Below are positions 18,263 to 27,452 of a DNA stretch of 64,000 bases, piece by piece. This stretch comes from Streptomyces musisoli (GTDB taxonomy: Bacteria; Actinomycetota; Actinomycetes; Streptomycetales; Streptomycetaceae): the NCBI RefSeq assembly GCF_016741855.1, contig NZ_JAERRH010000025.1:1-64000 (forward strand). Direction: 5' to 3'. The position numbers and the translations under genes were made by a program. A model generated the notes under the pieces. It was not told the origin of the DNA. It did not search any database and saw nothing but the letters and a program-made list of their open reading frames with translations. Positions within the stretch are counted from its first letter, which is position 1. Every line of letters begins with the position of its first letter.

Positions 18263-18637
18263 ATGAGTACGTGGCGGGGGCGGGCGGCGCGGTGGGCGAT
18301 CGCCCTGGTGTGGTTCTACGAGGGGTTCTGGTGCAAGATCTGGCCGGGGCGGGCGGATCAGCGGGCGATCGTGGGGGACGTGCCGTTGCTGCCGGGGTGG
18401 GCGGTGACGGCCGTGCTCGTCGCGATCGGCCTGGCCGAGGTCGCGATCGGCGTGTGGGTGCTCAGCGGGCGGCGGGCACGGGCGGCGGCGCTGGTGCAGA
18501 GCGTGCTGGTGGCGGGCTTCAACCTGGGCGGTCTGCTCTTCAGCCCCGGCCAGATCACCGAGCCGGGTCGTCTGGTGACGCAGGACCTGGCCTTCCTGGC
18601 ACTGATCTGGATGGTGACGTGGACGGCGGCCGAGTGA
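18263..18637 (+). CDS. DoxX-like small membrane protein
   Basis: 124 residues with four hydrophobic segments. It opens with ARWAIALVWFYEGFWCKIWP, the DoxX-like signature, and ends LAFLALIWMVTW. It is the first gene of a five-gene operon: its stop overlaps the next gene's GTG. GTG 18260 is an alternative start. Its role in the operon is unknown. Confidence 0.85.
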   Translation: MSTWRGRAARWAIALVWFYEGFWCKIWPGRADQRAIVGDVPLLPGWAVTAVLVAIGLAEVAIGVWVLSGRRARAAALVQSVLVAGFNLGGLLFSPGQITEPGRLVTQDLAFLALIWMVTWTAAE

Positions 18638-19563
18638 GCGCGACACCCTGGGCACACGGCCGGCTCCTGGGCGGATTCGGCGGCCCGCGCCTGCTGTTCG
18701 GGCGGATGTACGAGGACTGGGGGGTCGAGCTCGCGGTGTTCCCGCCGCCGGGCGCGCGAGTGTTGTGCATCGCCTCGGCCGGGGACACGGCGGCGGCCCT
18801 GGACCGGGCGGGATATGAGGTGACGGCCGTCGATGTCAATGCGGTGCAGCTCGCCTACGCACGCGAGCGGCTGGCCGGCGGCCCGGTGCGGGAGGGGACG
18901 GCCGAGGCGGTCATGCGCCTGGGCCGGGGCGCTGCCGCGCGGCTGCTGCCGGCGTGGCGGCAGCAGCCGCTGCGGGCCTTCATGAGCCTGGACGATCCCG
19001 TGGAGCAGGCCCGCCGCTGGCAGCAGGAGCTGGACACGCCGGGGCTGCGCCGGCTGATGCGTATCGCGCTGCGGCCCGGCGGGGCGCTGGCGGCGGCGCT
19101 GCGCCCGTCGTTCGCCGGCGTCGTCCCCGCCCGTTTCGACGAGGTGCTGCGCCGGCGTCTGGAGCGGACCGTGAGCCGGCACCCCAATGCGCGCAACGAG
19201 TGGCTGTGGCGGCTGCTGACAGGTCTCCAGCCGCCGGGCACCTGCGCCTGGCCGCCGGCACCGGGCGTCCGGCTGGTCCACGCCGACGTGGTGCACACCC
19301 TGGAACGAACGCCGCGCGGCGGCTACGACGCGGTGACGCTGTCCAACGTGCTGGACGGGCCGGACCCGGGCTTCGCGCGGCGGCTGCGGGCGGCCGTGCG
19401 GCACGCGGTGCGGCCCGGCGGCGTGGTGGTGCTGCGCAGCGCCCGGGAGCCGGCGGGGCACGGGCCGGGCTGGGCGGCCCAGGACCGCTCGGCGCTGTGG
19501 GGTGTGGTGCGGGCGGTGCGGGTCGGGGGCGCCGCCGGGCCGGATCAAAGGATCGAGCCGTGA
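18634..19563 (+). CDS. DUF3419 / BtaA-like SAM-dependent aminocarboxypropyl transferase homologue
   Basis: 309 residues from the GTG overlapping the DoxX stop. The SAM-binding region reads RVLCIASAG and then GYEVTAVDVNAVQLAYARERL. Residues near the N-terminus (LLFGRMYEDWGVELAVF) also fit DUF3419. BtaA, the characterised member, transfers the 3-amino-3-carboxypropyl group of SAM to diacylglycerol in betaine-lipid synthesis. A conserved-looking C-terminal half (SRHPNARNEWLWRLLTG, YDAVTLSNVLDG) is present. Activity on lipid here is inference from the family. Confidence 0.8.
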   Translation: MSATPWAHGRLLGGFGGPRLLFGRMYEDWGVELAVFPPPGARVLCIASAGDTAAALDRAGYEVTAVDVNAVQLAYARERLAGGPVREGTAEAVMRLGRGAAARLLPAWRQQPLRAFMSLDDPVEQARRWQQELDTPGLRRLMRIALRPGGALAAALRPSFAGVVPARFDEVLRRRLERTVSRHPNARNEWLWRLLTGLQPPGTCAWPPAPGVRLVHADVVHTLERTPRGGYDAVTLSNVLDGPDPGFARRLRAAVRHAVRPGGVVVLRSAREPAGHGPGWAAQDRSALWGVVRAVRVGGAAGPDQRIEP

Positions 19564-20324
19564 GACACCTGCTGCAGCGCCACCCCGTGGCGATCCGCAC
19601 ACACTTCGCGCACTCGCTGGTCTTGACCTACGCGCTGCCCGCCCCGGTGCTGCGCCCGCTGGTCCCGGCGGGCCTGGAGCTGGAGACGTACGGGGAACAC
19701 GGGTTCGTGGCGGTCGCGCTGGTGGACACCCGCGCCCTGCGCCCCGCCGTCCTGCCCGCGCGCTGGGGAGCCGACTACCTGCTCACCGGCTACCGGATCT
19801 TCACCCGTTTCCGTACGCCGGGCGGCCGCGTCATGCGCGGACTGCGCATCCTGCGCAGCGACACCGACCGCCGGCTGATGGTCCTCGGCGGCAACCTGCT
19901 GACCCGCTACAACTACCGCCTGGCCCGCATCAGCAGCCGGGCCGGCCAGGGCACCTTGGAGTTCCGGGTGGACAGCGCCGACGGCACCGCGGATCTGCAC
20001 GTACGGGCGGACCTCGCCGGCGCGCCCGGGCCCCTGCCCCCGAACAGCCCGTTCCCCAACGCCCGTGCCGCCCGGCGCTTCGCGGGCCCGCTGCCCTACA
20101 CCTTCGAGTACGAACCGCAGACCCGGTCCGTGATCGTGATCAAGGCGTTCCGTGCCCACTGGGAACCGCAGCCGGTCACGGTCGACGTGCGCCGCCTGAC
20201 CTTCTTCGACCACGGCCCGTTCGCCGGCACCCGGCCCGTCCTCGCCAACGCCTTCCACGTCGCCGACCTGGACTACGGCTGGGAACGCGGCCGACGCCGA
20301 AGCGAGAACGGCGGCGTGCGATGA
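19560..20324 (+). CDS. DUF2071 (YqjF-like) family protein
   Basis: 254 residues from a GTG overlapping the upstream stop. Motifs HPVAIRTHFAHSLVLTYALP, LVPAGLELETYGEHGFVAVALV and RGLRILRSDTDRRLMVLGGN are typical of DUF2071, a beta-barrel fold of unknown catalytic role. The coupling in the operon suggests it works on the same, perhaps lipid, substrate as its neighbours. Confidence 0.82.
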   Translation: MRHLLQRHPVAIRTHFAHSLVLTYALPAPVLRPLVPAGLELETYGEHGFVAVALVDTRALRPAVLPARWGADYLLTGYRIFTRFRTPGGRVMRGLRILRSDTDRRLMVLGGNLLTRYNYRLARISSRAGQGTLEFRVDSADGTADLHVRADLAGAPGPLPPNSPFPNARAARRFAGPLPYTFEYEPQTRSVIVIKAFRAHWEPQPVTVDVRRLTFFDHGPFAGTRPVLANAFHVADLDYGWERGRRRSENGGVR

Positions 20325-21202
20325 ACCCGCCGGAGCGAGAGCCGCGGTGTGCGGTGAACCCGCCGGCCGGGGGCGCGGAAGATACACACGGTGAACCGCC
20401 GGAGCGAGAGCGGCGGTGTGCGGTGAACCCGCCGGAGCGAGAGCGGCGGTGTGCGGTGGTCCGCCGGTCGGGGGTGCGGGAGGTGATCGCCTACAACTGG
20501 CCGCAGTACGTTGCCGGTGCGGCCACCGCGGCGGGCTGCGCCGCCCTGTCCGGGCGGCTGCCCGCGCCGCTGCGCACCCTGGCCCGTACCGGCGCGGCGG
20601 CCGCCCTCGGTCTGCTCCTGTCCGCGACGGCCGCGAGCTGGCTCGTCTACGACCGCTCGGAACTGTACGGCTACGACTGGCTGGAGGCCGTGCTGCCGCA
20701 GGTGCCGGCCGCGCACCTGGTGGTGGCGACCGGTCTGGACGAGGCCAGTGACGTGCTGGCCGCCCGCTGGCCCGGCTCCCGGCAGCTGACGGTCGACCTG
20801 TACGACCCGGCCGTGATGACCGAGGGCTCGGTGCGCCGTGCCCGGCGCCGGGTGCCCCCGCCCCCGCACGCGCTGCCCGGCCGGCCCGGCGCCCTGCCCG
20901 TCGCCGCGGCCGCGGTGGACGCCGCTTTCCTGGTCTTCGCCGCGCACGAGCTGCGCCGGGCGCACCAGCGGCAGCAGCTGTTCAAGGAGTGCGCCCGGGT
21001 GCTGCGCCCGGGCGGCCGCCTGATCGTGGTGGAACACCTGCGAGACAGCGCGAACACGGCCGTCTTCGGGCCGGGCGCCTGGCACTTCTTTCCCCGCGCG
21101 GAGTGGCTCCGGCTGGCGGGGCGGGCCGGACTGTCCCTGGCGGCCGAGCGGCGTATCGCGGGCCTGGTCACGGCGTTCGCCTTCACCCGGGGCGGGGCGT
21201 GA
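20321..21202 (+). CDS. SAM-dependent methyltransferase with repeat-encoded N-terminus
   Basis: 293 residues from ATG 20321, overlapping the DUF2071 stop. The first 47 residues are repeats of a NPPERERRCAV-type unit. Two hydrophobic stretches (about 60-110) follow, then a methyltransferase domain with VVATGLDEASDVLAARWPG, VDAAFLVFAAHELRRAHQR and LRPGGRLIVVEHLRD. The glycine-rich motif I is degenerate. A lipid amine methyltransferase analogous to BtaB would fit the operon, but that is inference. Confidence 0.78.
   Translation: MNPPEREPRCAVNPPAGGAEDTHGEPPERERRCAVNPPERERRCAVVRRSGVREVIAYNWPQYVAGAATAAGCAALSGRLPAPLRTLARTGAAAALGLLLSATAASWLVYDRSELYGYDWLEAVLPQVPAAHLVVATGLDEASDVLAARWPGSRQLTVDLYDPAVMTEGSVRRARRRVPPPPHALPGRPGALPVAAAAVDAAFLVFAAHELRRAHQRQQLFKECARVLRPGGRLIVVEHLRDSANTAVFGPGAWHFFPRAEWLRLAGRAGLSLAAERRIAGLVTAFAFTRGGA
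20324..20462. repeat. In-frame direct repeats at the start of the methyltransferase gene
   Basis: Units of the form gaaccc-gccggagcgagag-cggcggtgtgcggt occur three times with one diverged spacer. They encode the repeated N-terminal peptide. They may be recent expansion with little function, or they may move the start codon. Confidence 0.75.
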
Positions 21203-21624
21203 TGGACCCGCTGACCCTCGCCGGGCAGTTGCGGCTGGTGGGAGCGGCCCTCATCGGCATGGGACTGCTGCACGTGGCCCTGCCGCGCATCCTGGACTGG
21301 CCGGGCGACCTCAACGGCACCAGCCTGCTGACCCGGCAGGTGTCCTACGCGCACCTGTTCTTCATCGGCCTGACCTGCGTACTGCTCGGCGCGCTGCCGC
21401 TGGCCCTCGCCCCCGAGCTGCTGAGCGGCGGGAAACTGCCGAGCGTCCTGCTGTGCGGGCAGACCCTGTTCTGGGGGCTGCGCTGGGTGATGGAGTTCGC
21501 CTACTTCTCACCACGGCTGTGGCGCGGACACCGGCTGCGGACGGCAGGCCACGTCGCGCTGTCCGTGCTGTGGACGTGGGTGACCGCGGTGTTCACCGCG
21601 GCGACGCTTCACGCGGCCCTCTGA
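21202..21624 (+). CDS. Four-helix small membrane protein
   Basis: 140 residues, starting at ATG 21202 (GTG 21199 is possible) and overlapping the methyltransferase stop. Four hydrophobic helices: VGAALIGMGLLHVALPRIL, HLFFIGLTCVLLGALPLAL, LCGQTLFWGLRWVMEFAYF and HVALSVLWTWVTAVFTAA. Last gene of the operon that starts at 18263. Function unknown; its membrane site fits a lipid-modifying pathway. Confidence 0.8.
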   Translation: MDPLTLAGQLRLVGAALIGMGLLHVALPRILDWPGDLNGTSLLTRQVSYAHLFFIGLTCVLLGALPLALAPELLSGGKLPSVLLCGQTLFWGLRWVMEFAYFSPRLWRGHRLRTAGHVALSVLWTWVTAVFTAATLHAAL

Positions 21625-21821
21625 AACAGGCCGGCCGTGCCCGCCGTGGCGACGGGGCACACGGTGCGCTGAAGTCGGCCGGCCGCGCAGGCGGCAGGAG
21701 CCGTTGCCGGGCACCCGGCGTGCACCTGCGTGAATCCCCGCCCGGGCCGGACGGGTTCACCGCCCGCGCGGTGCAGACGACCGCCGGTGGCCGCCGGGGG
21801 GCGCGCAGCCGCTGGTGGGGC

Positions 21822-22021
21822 GGTTGCCGGGCCGGACGGTTGCGGGGCCGGACGGTTGCGGAGGCGGACGGTCGCCGGGCCGGACGGTTGCCGAGCCGGG
21901 CGGTTGCGGGGCCGGACGGTTGCGGAGGCGGACGGTCGCCGGGCCGGACGGTTGCCGAGCCGGACGGTTGCCGAGCCGGACGGTTGCGGAGGCGGGCGGT
22001 TGCGGGGGCGGGCGGTTGCGG
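21822..22021. repeat. 16-bp minisatellite, about 12.5 copies
   Basis: The unit ggttgccgggccggac with single-base variants is repeated over 200 bases. It fills half of the 415-base gap between the convergent membrane-protein and MerR genes. Higher-order copying is visible: a block of four units recurs. Confidence 0.93.
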
Positions 22022-22039
22022 CCGGCGCAGCCCGCCGGG

Positions 22040-22979
22040 TCAGGTCCCAGCCCCCGGCGGCTGCCGGGCCGAGGTGATGACCGCTGCCAGGTCCGCGCCC
22101 GCCCGCAGCAGCGACACGGTGCGTGCGGCGATCTCGTCGAGGCGCCGCTGCAGGAGGTGCCCGGCTGCTTCCAGGCCGTCCAGCCGGCGCAGGCCGTCCA
22201 TGATCTCCCGTACGGCGGGGACGGGGTAGCCGGCGTTGCGCAGGGCCGTCACGATGCGGGCGTCGTCGACGACTGAGGGACCGTAGCGGCGGGCGCGCAG
22301 CGAGGTCACCCGTTGCGGGGCGATGAGGCCCTCCTGCTCCCAGAACCGCAGCGTGGAGGAGCGCACCCCCAGCGCCCCGGCGAGCTGCGTGATCGTCATC
22401 GCGTCGCTGTCGTCCTCGGGCGCGGGCGCGGGGCCGGAGGGCGGCGCGGGCGCGTCAGCGTGAGCGGGCGCGTCAGCGTCAGCGGGGGCGGCCGCTGGGG
22501 TGGACGCGGCTGCGGCCGCAGGGGTGGGTGCGGGGGTGGGGGCTGGTGCCGGGGTGGGGGCGGGCTCCGGGGTGGAGGTGGAGGTGGAGGTGGGTTCCGG
22601 TGCCGGGGTGGTGGGGGGTTTCGGCCTGGATCGTGCGCAGGGCCTGCTGGGCGTCCAGGGCCTGTTGCCGTTCCCGGGCGAGGCGGACGTGGAGGGCGCT
22701 GACCTCTGCGGCCGCCTGCGTGAGGGACGCGGTACGCAGTTCGGCGAGCAGTGTGCGGGCCGTTCGGGGGTCGGTGGCGTGGGCGAGTGCACGGTAGGCA
22801 CGAAGGGCCTGGACGTGCAGGGGGGTGTAGGAGCGGTAGCCGTTGTCCGACCGGGCGGCTGGGGGGATGACGCCCAGCCGCTCCAGGTCGCGGACCTGTT
22901 GCGGCGAGTACCCCGACCGGCCGGCGACCTCGGCCGTCCGCAAGAAGGGCCGCGGCGGCCCGCCGACCGGCTCCTGCAT
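22040..22979 (-). pseudogene. Double-MerR-domain transcriptional regulator, frameshifted
   Basis: Start ATG 22979 (MQEPVGGPP). The first frame encodes an N-terminal MerR helix-turn-helix (FLRTAEVAGRSGYSPQQVRD, GYRSYTPLHVQAL) and a helical segment to ALRTIQAET. The rest lies in another frame: a Pro/Thr/Ala linker and a second MerR domain (MTITQLAGALGVRSSTLRFW, RRYGPSVVDDARIVTALRNA) ending at 22040. Removing one base from the six-G run at 22613-22618 joins the frames into about 312 residues. This is either a homopolymer error, a real mutation, or slippage. It is divergent from the DUF6194 gene. Confidence 0.82.
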
Positions 22980-23019
22980 CGCCAACCCCCCATAAGCACG
23001 TGAAGGTGATGCTTGAACC

Positions 23020-23529
23020 ATGAGTATGGAACAGGTCATCGCGGCCGTGCGCGGCTTCGACCACGCGCTCGTCATCGTCCCGGGGCCGAAAAGCGGCCTG
23101 CCCGAGCAGGCGTGGGGGGACGCGTTCTTCTACTACGCCCCGGGCGGGCAGGTGCCGGGCACCGTCCAGCCCTACGGGACGATCGTCACCAAGAACCAGC
23201 CCGGCGACACCGCGTGCGACCTCGACCCCCCGGGCCGCTGGCGCGTGAACATCCAGGTCGGCCGTGCGGCGTTGCAGGAACTCACCGGCGAAGAACCGCG
23301 CGGCCGCGACCACCTCGAGCCCGGCGCGCACAACGCGGACGGCGCGGACGGCGCGGGGGACGACCGTGTGCTGCCGCACCCGCTCTACGGAGCGCTCGGC
23401 TGGGTCTGTGTCGTCAATCCCGGCGCGCGTACCCACGCCACGGTCGTAAAGCTGCTGCGCGCCGCCCACGACGCCGCCCGCACCAGGTTCGAGCGGCGCC
23501 ACGGAACGCAGGAGCCCACACACCCGTGA
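23020..23529 (+). CDS. DUF6194 family protein
   Basis: 169 residues. WGDAFFYYAPGGQVPGTVQP, GTIVTKNQPGD, WRVNIQVGRAALQELTGE and LPHPLYGALGWVCVVNPG are recognisable DUF6194 features (recalled, not searched). It is a small soluble protein of unknown role, transcribed away from the MerR gene and possibly controlled by it. Confidence 0.85.
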   Translation: MSMEQVIAAVRGFDHALVIVPGPKSGLPEQAWGDAFFYYAPGGQVPGTVQPYGTIVTKNQPGDTACDLDPPGRWRVNIQVGRAALQELTGEEPRGRDHLEPGAHNADGADGAGDDRVLPHPLYGALGWVCVVNPGARTHATVVKLLRAAHDAARTRFERRHGTQEPTHP

Positions 23530-23681
23530 CCGGCAGGCCGGCCCCCTCGGGGGTCGGCAGGGACGAGCCGGGACAGGCCGGAACCGGCCAGGCCAGGTCA
23601 GGCAGGCGTTCACGGCCCCCTGTTCGCGGGCTGCTGGTCGCGGGCCGGGGTGGCTGTGGGCGCCGGTGGCGGGCCGGCGGT

Positions 23682-25406
23682 CTATGGCTGATGGGGTGGC
23701 GGTCCTTCGGCCAGGGGGGTCTGCAGGGCGAGGAGGGCGACGTCGTCGTGGCCGGGCGGGTGGACGCGGTGCAGGAGGTGGTCGGTGTAGGACGGCAGCC
23801 GGCGGTGGGCGAGGGCCGCGGCGTGCTGGCGCAGTCGGTTCAGGCCGTCGTCCAGGGTGCGGCCGGGTGCTTCGACGAGGCCGTCGGTGTACAGCAGGAG
23901 GGTGCAGCCCGGGGGCAGCACGACGGTGGCGTCGCGGCGGGTGGTGCCTGCTCCGGTTCCCAGGAGCAGGCCGTGGCCGTCGGTGAGGTAGTGGGCCAGG
24001 CCGTCGCGGGTGACGAGCAGGGGCGGGGGGTGGCCGGCGTTGGTCCAGGTCAGCTGCCAGTGGCCGGTGTCGGTGCGGCTGATCCGGGCGAAGATGAGGG
24101 TGGCCATGGTGACGTCGGTGATGGGCATGATCGCCTCGTCGAGGCGCTGGATGATCCGGCTGGGCGGTTCGTGATGGCCCCAGGCGTAGGCGCGGAGCAT
24201 GTTGCGCAGCTGGGCCATGCCGGCGGCGGCCTCCAGGTCGTGCCCGACGACGTCCCCGATGACCAGGGCGGTGGCGCCGTCGGAGAGGGTGAAGGCGTCG
24301 TACCAGTCGCCGCCGACCTGGGAGGCGTCGGGCGCGGGCAGGTAGCGGACGGTCATCTCCAGGCCGGGCACGCGCGGCATCTGCGGCAGCAGATGGTTCT
24401 GCATGGTCTCGGCGACCTTGCGCTGGCGCTGGTAGAGACGGGCGTTGTCCAGGGCGAGTCCGGCGCGGCGGGCGATGTCCTCGAGCAGGGTGAGGTCGGC
24501 GGCGGTGAAGTAGCCCGGCTGCTCGGCGCGGCCCAGGGTGAGGGCTCCCAAGACCTCGCGGGTGCTGCGTATGGGCGCGATGGCCGCGGAGTGGATACCG
24601 GTCGCGTCGAACAGGCGGCGCTGTTCGACCGCGATACCGGAATCGGGGGCGCGCTGGTAGGTCTCGGGCCCGGCCAGCGTGGAGGCGACGCCGCGCAGGG
24701 CTCTGGACAGGGGCATCGGGGATCTTTCGGGGACCGGCGGCATCGGGCCCTGAAGGTCTTCGTGGGGGATCAGGCGGCCGTCGGCGGCCTGGACGACCGC
24801 GGTACGCCACACCTCGTCGCGTTCGGTGATCAGATCGATGACGGCCCAGTCCGCCAGCCGGGGCAGGACCAGGTCCACCAGCCGGCGCAGCGCCTCGTCC
24901 ACGTCCAAGGTGGCGGTCAGGCGGGTGGTGGTCTCGGCGAGCAGGGCCAGGCGCTGCAGCTCGCTCAGCGACTCGGGATCCTGCCGGGGGCGGGTGTGGG
25001 GGTGGGGGGTGTGCTCGGTGTGGAAGACGACGAGCGTGCCGGCCTCGCCGTCGCAGACGGCGTAGGGGGTGATGAGCCACGACACGGGCAGCAGCGAGCC
25101 GTCACGGCGGGCGAAGTGGTCCCCGTGGCCCTGCGCGGGAAGGCCGGCGTGGAAGGCCTGCCGCATGCTGCACTGCGTGGCCGGGAGCAGCTGGCCCTGC
25201 GGCCCGCGGTGCAGCAGGTCATGGGCGTCCTGCCCGAGCAGGTCGGCGGCGACCCGGTCCAGCAGCAGTTCGGTGTGGCTGTTCACCGCGACGATACGGC
25301 CCTGCCCGTCCACGACGTAGGCACCGGCCTTGATCGCCTCCAGGGCGGCGGTCAGCCGGCCCGACGCCCGGGCCGGGCCGGCCGCCGCGTTGTCCTGCCC
25401 TGCCAT
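23682..25406 (-). CDS. PAS-GAF-SpoIIE (PP2C) phosphatase
   Basis: 574 residues from ATG 25406, which has GGGAGGCGAGGAC upstream; an earlier in-frame start at 25460 is less likely. A PAS domain (about 20-130, AYVVDGQGRIVAVNSHTEL) is followed by a GAF domain (about 155-320) and a PP2C/SpoIIE domain with VGGDWYDAF, VIGDVVGHDLEAAAGMAQL, YTDGLVEAP and GHDDVALLAL, which carry the metal-binding aspartates. Such proteins dephosphorylate anti-sigma-factor antagonists in Streptomyces stress signalling. Single gene; no anti-sigma partner in view. Confidence 0.95.
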   Translation of the reverse strand: MAGQDNAAAGPARASGRLTAALEAIKAGAYVVDGQGRIVAVNSHTELLLDRVAADLLGQDAHDLLHRGPQGQLLPATQCSMRQAFHAGLPAQGHGDHFARRDGSLLPVSWLITPYAVCDGEAGTLVVFHTEHTPHPHTRPRQDPESLSELQRLALLAETTTRLTATLDVDEALRRLVDLVLPRLADWAVIDLITERDEVWRTAVVQAADGRLIPHEDLQGPMPPVPERSPMPLSRALRGVASTLAGPETYQRAPDSGIAVEQRRLFDATGIHSAAIAPIRSTREVLGALTLGRAEQPGYFTAADLTLLEDIARRAGLALDNARLYQRQRKVAETMQNHLLPQMPRVPGLEMTVRYLPAPDASQVGGDWYDAFTLSDGATALVIGDVVGHDLEAAAGMAQLRNMLRAYAWGHHEPPSRIIQRLDEAIMPITDVTMATLIFARISRTDTGHWQLTWTNAGHPPPLLVTRDGLAHYLTDGHGLLLGTGAGTTRRDATVVLPPGCTLLLYTDGLVEAPGRTLDDGLNRLRQHAAALAHRRLPSYTDHLLHRVHPPGHDDVALLALQTPLAEGPPPHQP

Positions 25407-26547
25407 GTCCTCGCCTCCCGTGACCGGCTTCCCAGCCGCCTCCACCCCACGCACGCACACGCGCGCGCCATGCGGTGTGCCCCGTGATGCACTCCCCTAT
25501 ACCCCGCACCCTCCGAGAGTCCCCTCACCACCGAAGAGTCCCCCCACCACCGAAGCCCCCTCACCACCGGCGGAAGACGAACGACCCCCCGCCCACCCGC
25601 CTCCCCACCGGCGGGACACCCCCGCAGGTCACGGACACCACCCGGCCGGGGGGCACCTGAGGGCGGAGGGCCCGGGAGCGGGGTGCCTGGAGGCGGGTGC
25701 GGGGGTGCCCGGGGGCCGGGGCTGGGGCCGAGGGCGCCCGGCAGGTGCCCGGGGGCGGGGACTCGGGGATGGGGACTCGGGGACGGGTGCTCGGGGGCGG
25801 GGGCTCAGGGGCGGGTGCCCCGGGGCCGGGGGCTCGCGGGCGGGCGCCCTGGGGTGGGGACTCAGGGGCGGGGGCTCGCGGGCGGGCTCGGGGGCGGGGG
25901 CCCGGGGCCGGGGGCTCGCGGGCGGGCTCGGGGGCGGGGGCTCGGGGCGGGTGCCCCGGGGTGGAGGCGGTGGGGGTGCTCCAGGGGAAGGAAGGGGTGC
26001 CGGTTGGGTGTCAGGGCGCCCGGGGATCGCGAGAGGGTGCCGACCCCGGGGATCGTGGAGGCCGTGAGGGCCGGGGGCCGTGAGGGTGGGGCGAGGGTGG
26101 ACGACGTGGGGGGGGTGGGCGCTACGGGACGCGGTTGCTGCCGCACCCACTCCAACCCCGGCACCCCTCAGCGCCCACCCCGGGCACCACCTCAGCCCCC
26201 CTCACAGCACTCCCCCAGGCACCACACCACCTCAGGCCCCCCTCACAGCACTCCCCAGGCACCACCGAAGGCGCTCAGCCTCAGGCCCCCGCCCCGCCAC
26301 CCGCCTACCCGCCACCCGCCGCGGGCCGCCGGCCGCCGGCCGCCACCCGCCTACCCGCCGGCCGCCGGGGCGCACCCTCGCAAGACCCGACCCCTCGGGC
26401 GGCGCCCACCCCCGGGGCGGGCCTCTGGACGGGTGCCCGCCGTGGGGCTGTTCGGCCTGGCCGGTATGGGCCTGGTACCGGCGGGGCGGCGCGGCGAGGC
26501 TGGCTGCCTCGGCCGAGCTTCGCGCACCGACGATCCGGAGGAATGAC
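25407..26547. other. 1.1-kb non-coding region with a G-rich block followed by a C-rich block
   Basis: Bases about 25640-26110 carry dense runs of four or more G on the plus strand (gggggcgggggctcgcgggc-type repeats). From about 26110 to 26400 the plus strand is C-rich, with a repeated cacctcaggcccccctcacagcactcccc-like unit. No open frame has a credible start. The last 20 bases hold the ribosome site of the gene at 26548. Confidence 0.6.
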
Positions 26548-26913
26548 ATGAGACAGCTCCTACGTCGTCTCGTGGCGGCGGGCGCGGTGGCGGCGGGCGC
26601 GGCCGCCGTCACCGTCGGCGCCCCGGCCCAGGCCGCGCAGGCATCGACCACCACCCACTGCCCGACCTCGACGTCCATCGCCCTCCTGCCCGCCGGCAGC
26701 GGATACCTCTTCCCCAACCTCTTCACCTCGGTGTCCGCGTGCGGCTTCACCAACGGCGGCGCGCCTTACCACTTCACGATCGACACGGCGACGTCGAACG
26801 CCCAGACACCCACCGGCCCGCATACCTATGTCGTCCACAACCTGTCGACGGTGTGCTCCACCGTGACGGTCAACGGCGATTCCCTGTTCGCAAGCGGCTG
26901 CCAGCCGGGATAA
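26548..26913 (+). CDS. Small secreted protein
   Basis: 121 residues. The ATG is preceded by GGAGGAATGAC, a near-ideal ribosome site. It has a Sec signal peptide (MRQLLRRLVAAGAVAAGAAA with cleavage near AQAAQA). The mature part is about 92 residues with four cysteines (HCPTS, SACGF, TVCST, ASGCQ), which could form two disulfides. No family recognised. It opens the repeat-rich region. Confidence 0.8.
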   Translation: MRQLLRRLVAAGAVAAGAAAVTVGAPAQAAQASTTTHCPTSTSIALLPAGSGYLFPNLFTSVSACGFTNGGAPYHFTIDTATSNAQTPTGPHTYVVHNLSTVCSTVTVNGDSLFASGCQPG

Positions 26914-27452
26914 CAGCCCCAGGACACGACACCAACCACCCGACGCGACACCGACACCCAGGACACGACACCAACCACTCGACACGACACCAACCACCCG
27001 ACACGACACCAACACCCAGGAACACGACACCGACCACCCGACAGGACAGTGGCCGCCCGACAGGACACCGGGCCCGGCCGCGACAGCAGCCACCGGCCCG
27101 CACACCAGCCACCCCACGGAACAACCGACCCGACGGAACAGCGGCTGCTGGCCGGGACAGCGGCCGCCGCCGAGGGCAGGACACGGATACGGGCGCGACA
27201 GCAGCTGCCGGCCGCGACAGCGACTGCCGGCCGGGACACCGGATGCCAGGCAGGACAGCGACTGCCGGGCGGGACAGCGGCTGCCGGGCGGGACAGGGGC
27301 TGCCGGGCGGAGGAATGGGGTGCGGCTTCCCCGGCGGGAAGAGGTCCGGCTTCCAACGAGTGAATCCGGCCCGGGGGTGGGTGGCGGCCGGTGCGGCAGC
27401 GGGAAATCCCCCCGTGCACACCGGAAGACGTCACGGGCAGGGAGCACCTCCG
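26914..27452. repeat. Degenerate tandem repeats between two genes
   Basis: About 26928-27060 is built of acacgacaccaaccacccg units in several variants. About 27190-27312 is built of gggacagcgactgccgggc-type units. No supported gene. Confidence 0.75.

Noticed and set aside
22396..25080. 894-codon minus-strand frame
   Set aside because: Out-of-frame shadow of the SpoIIE phosphatase extended through GC-rich DNA into the MerR gene.
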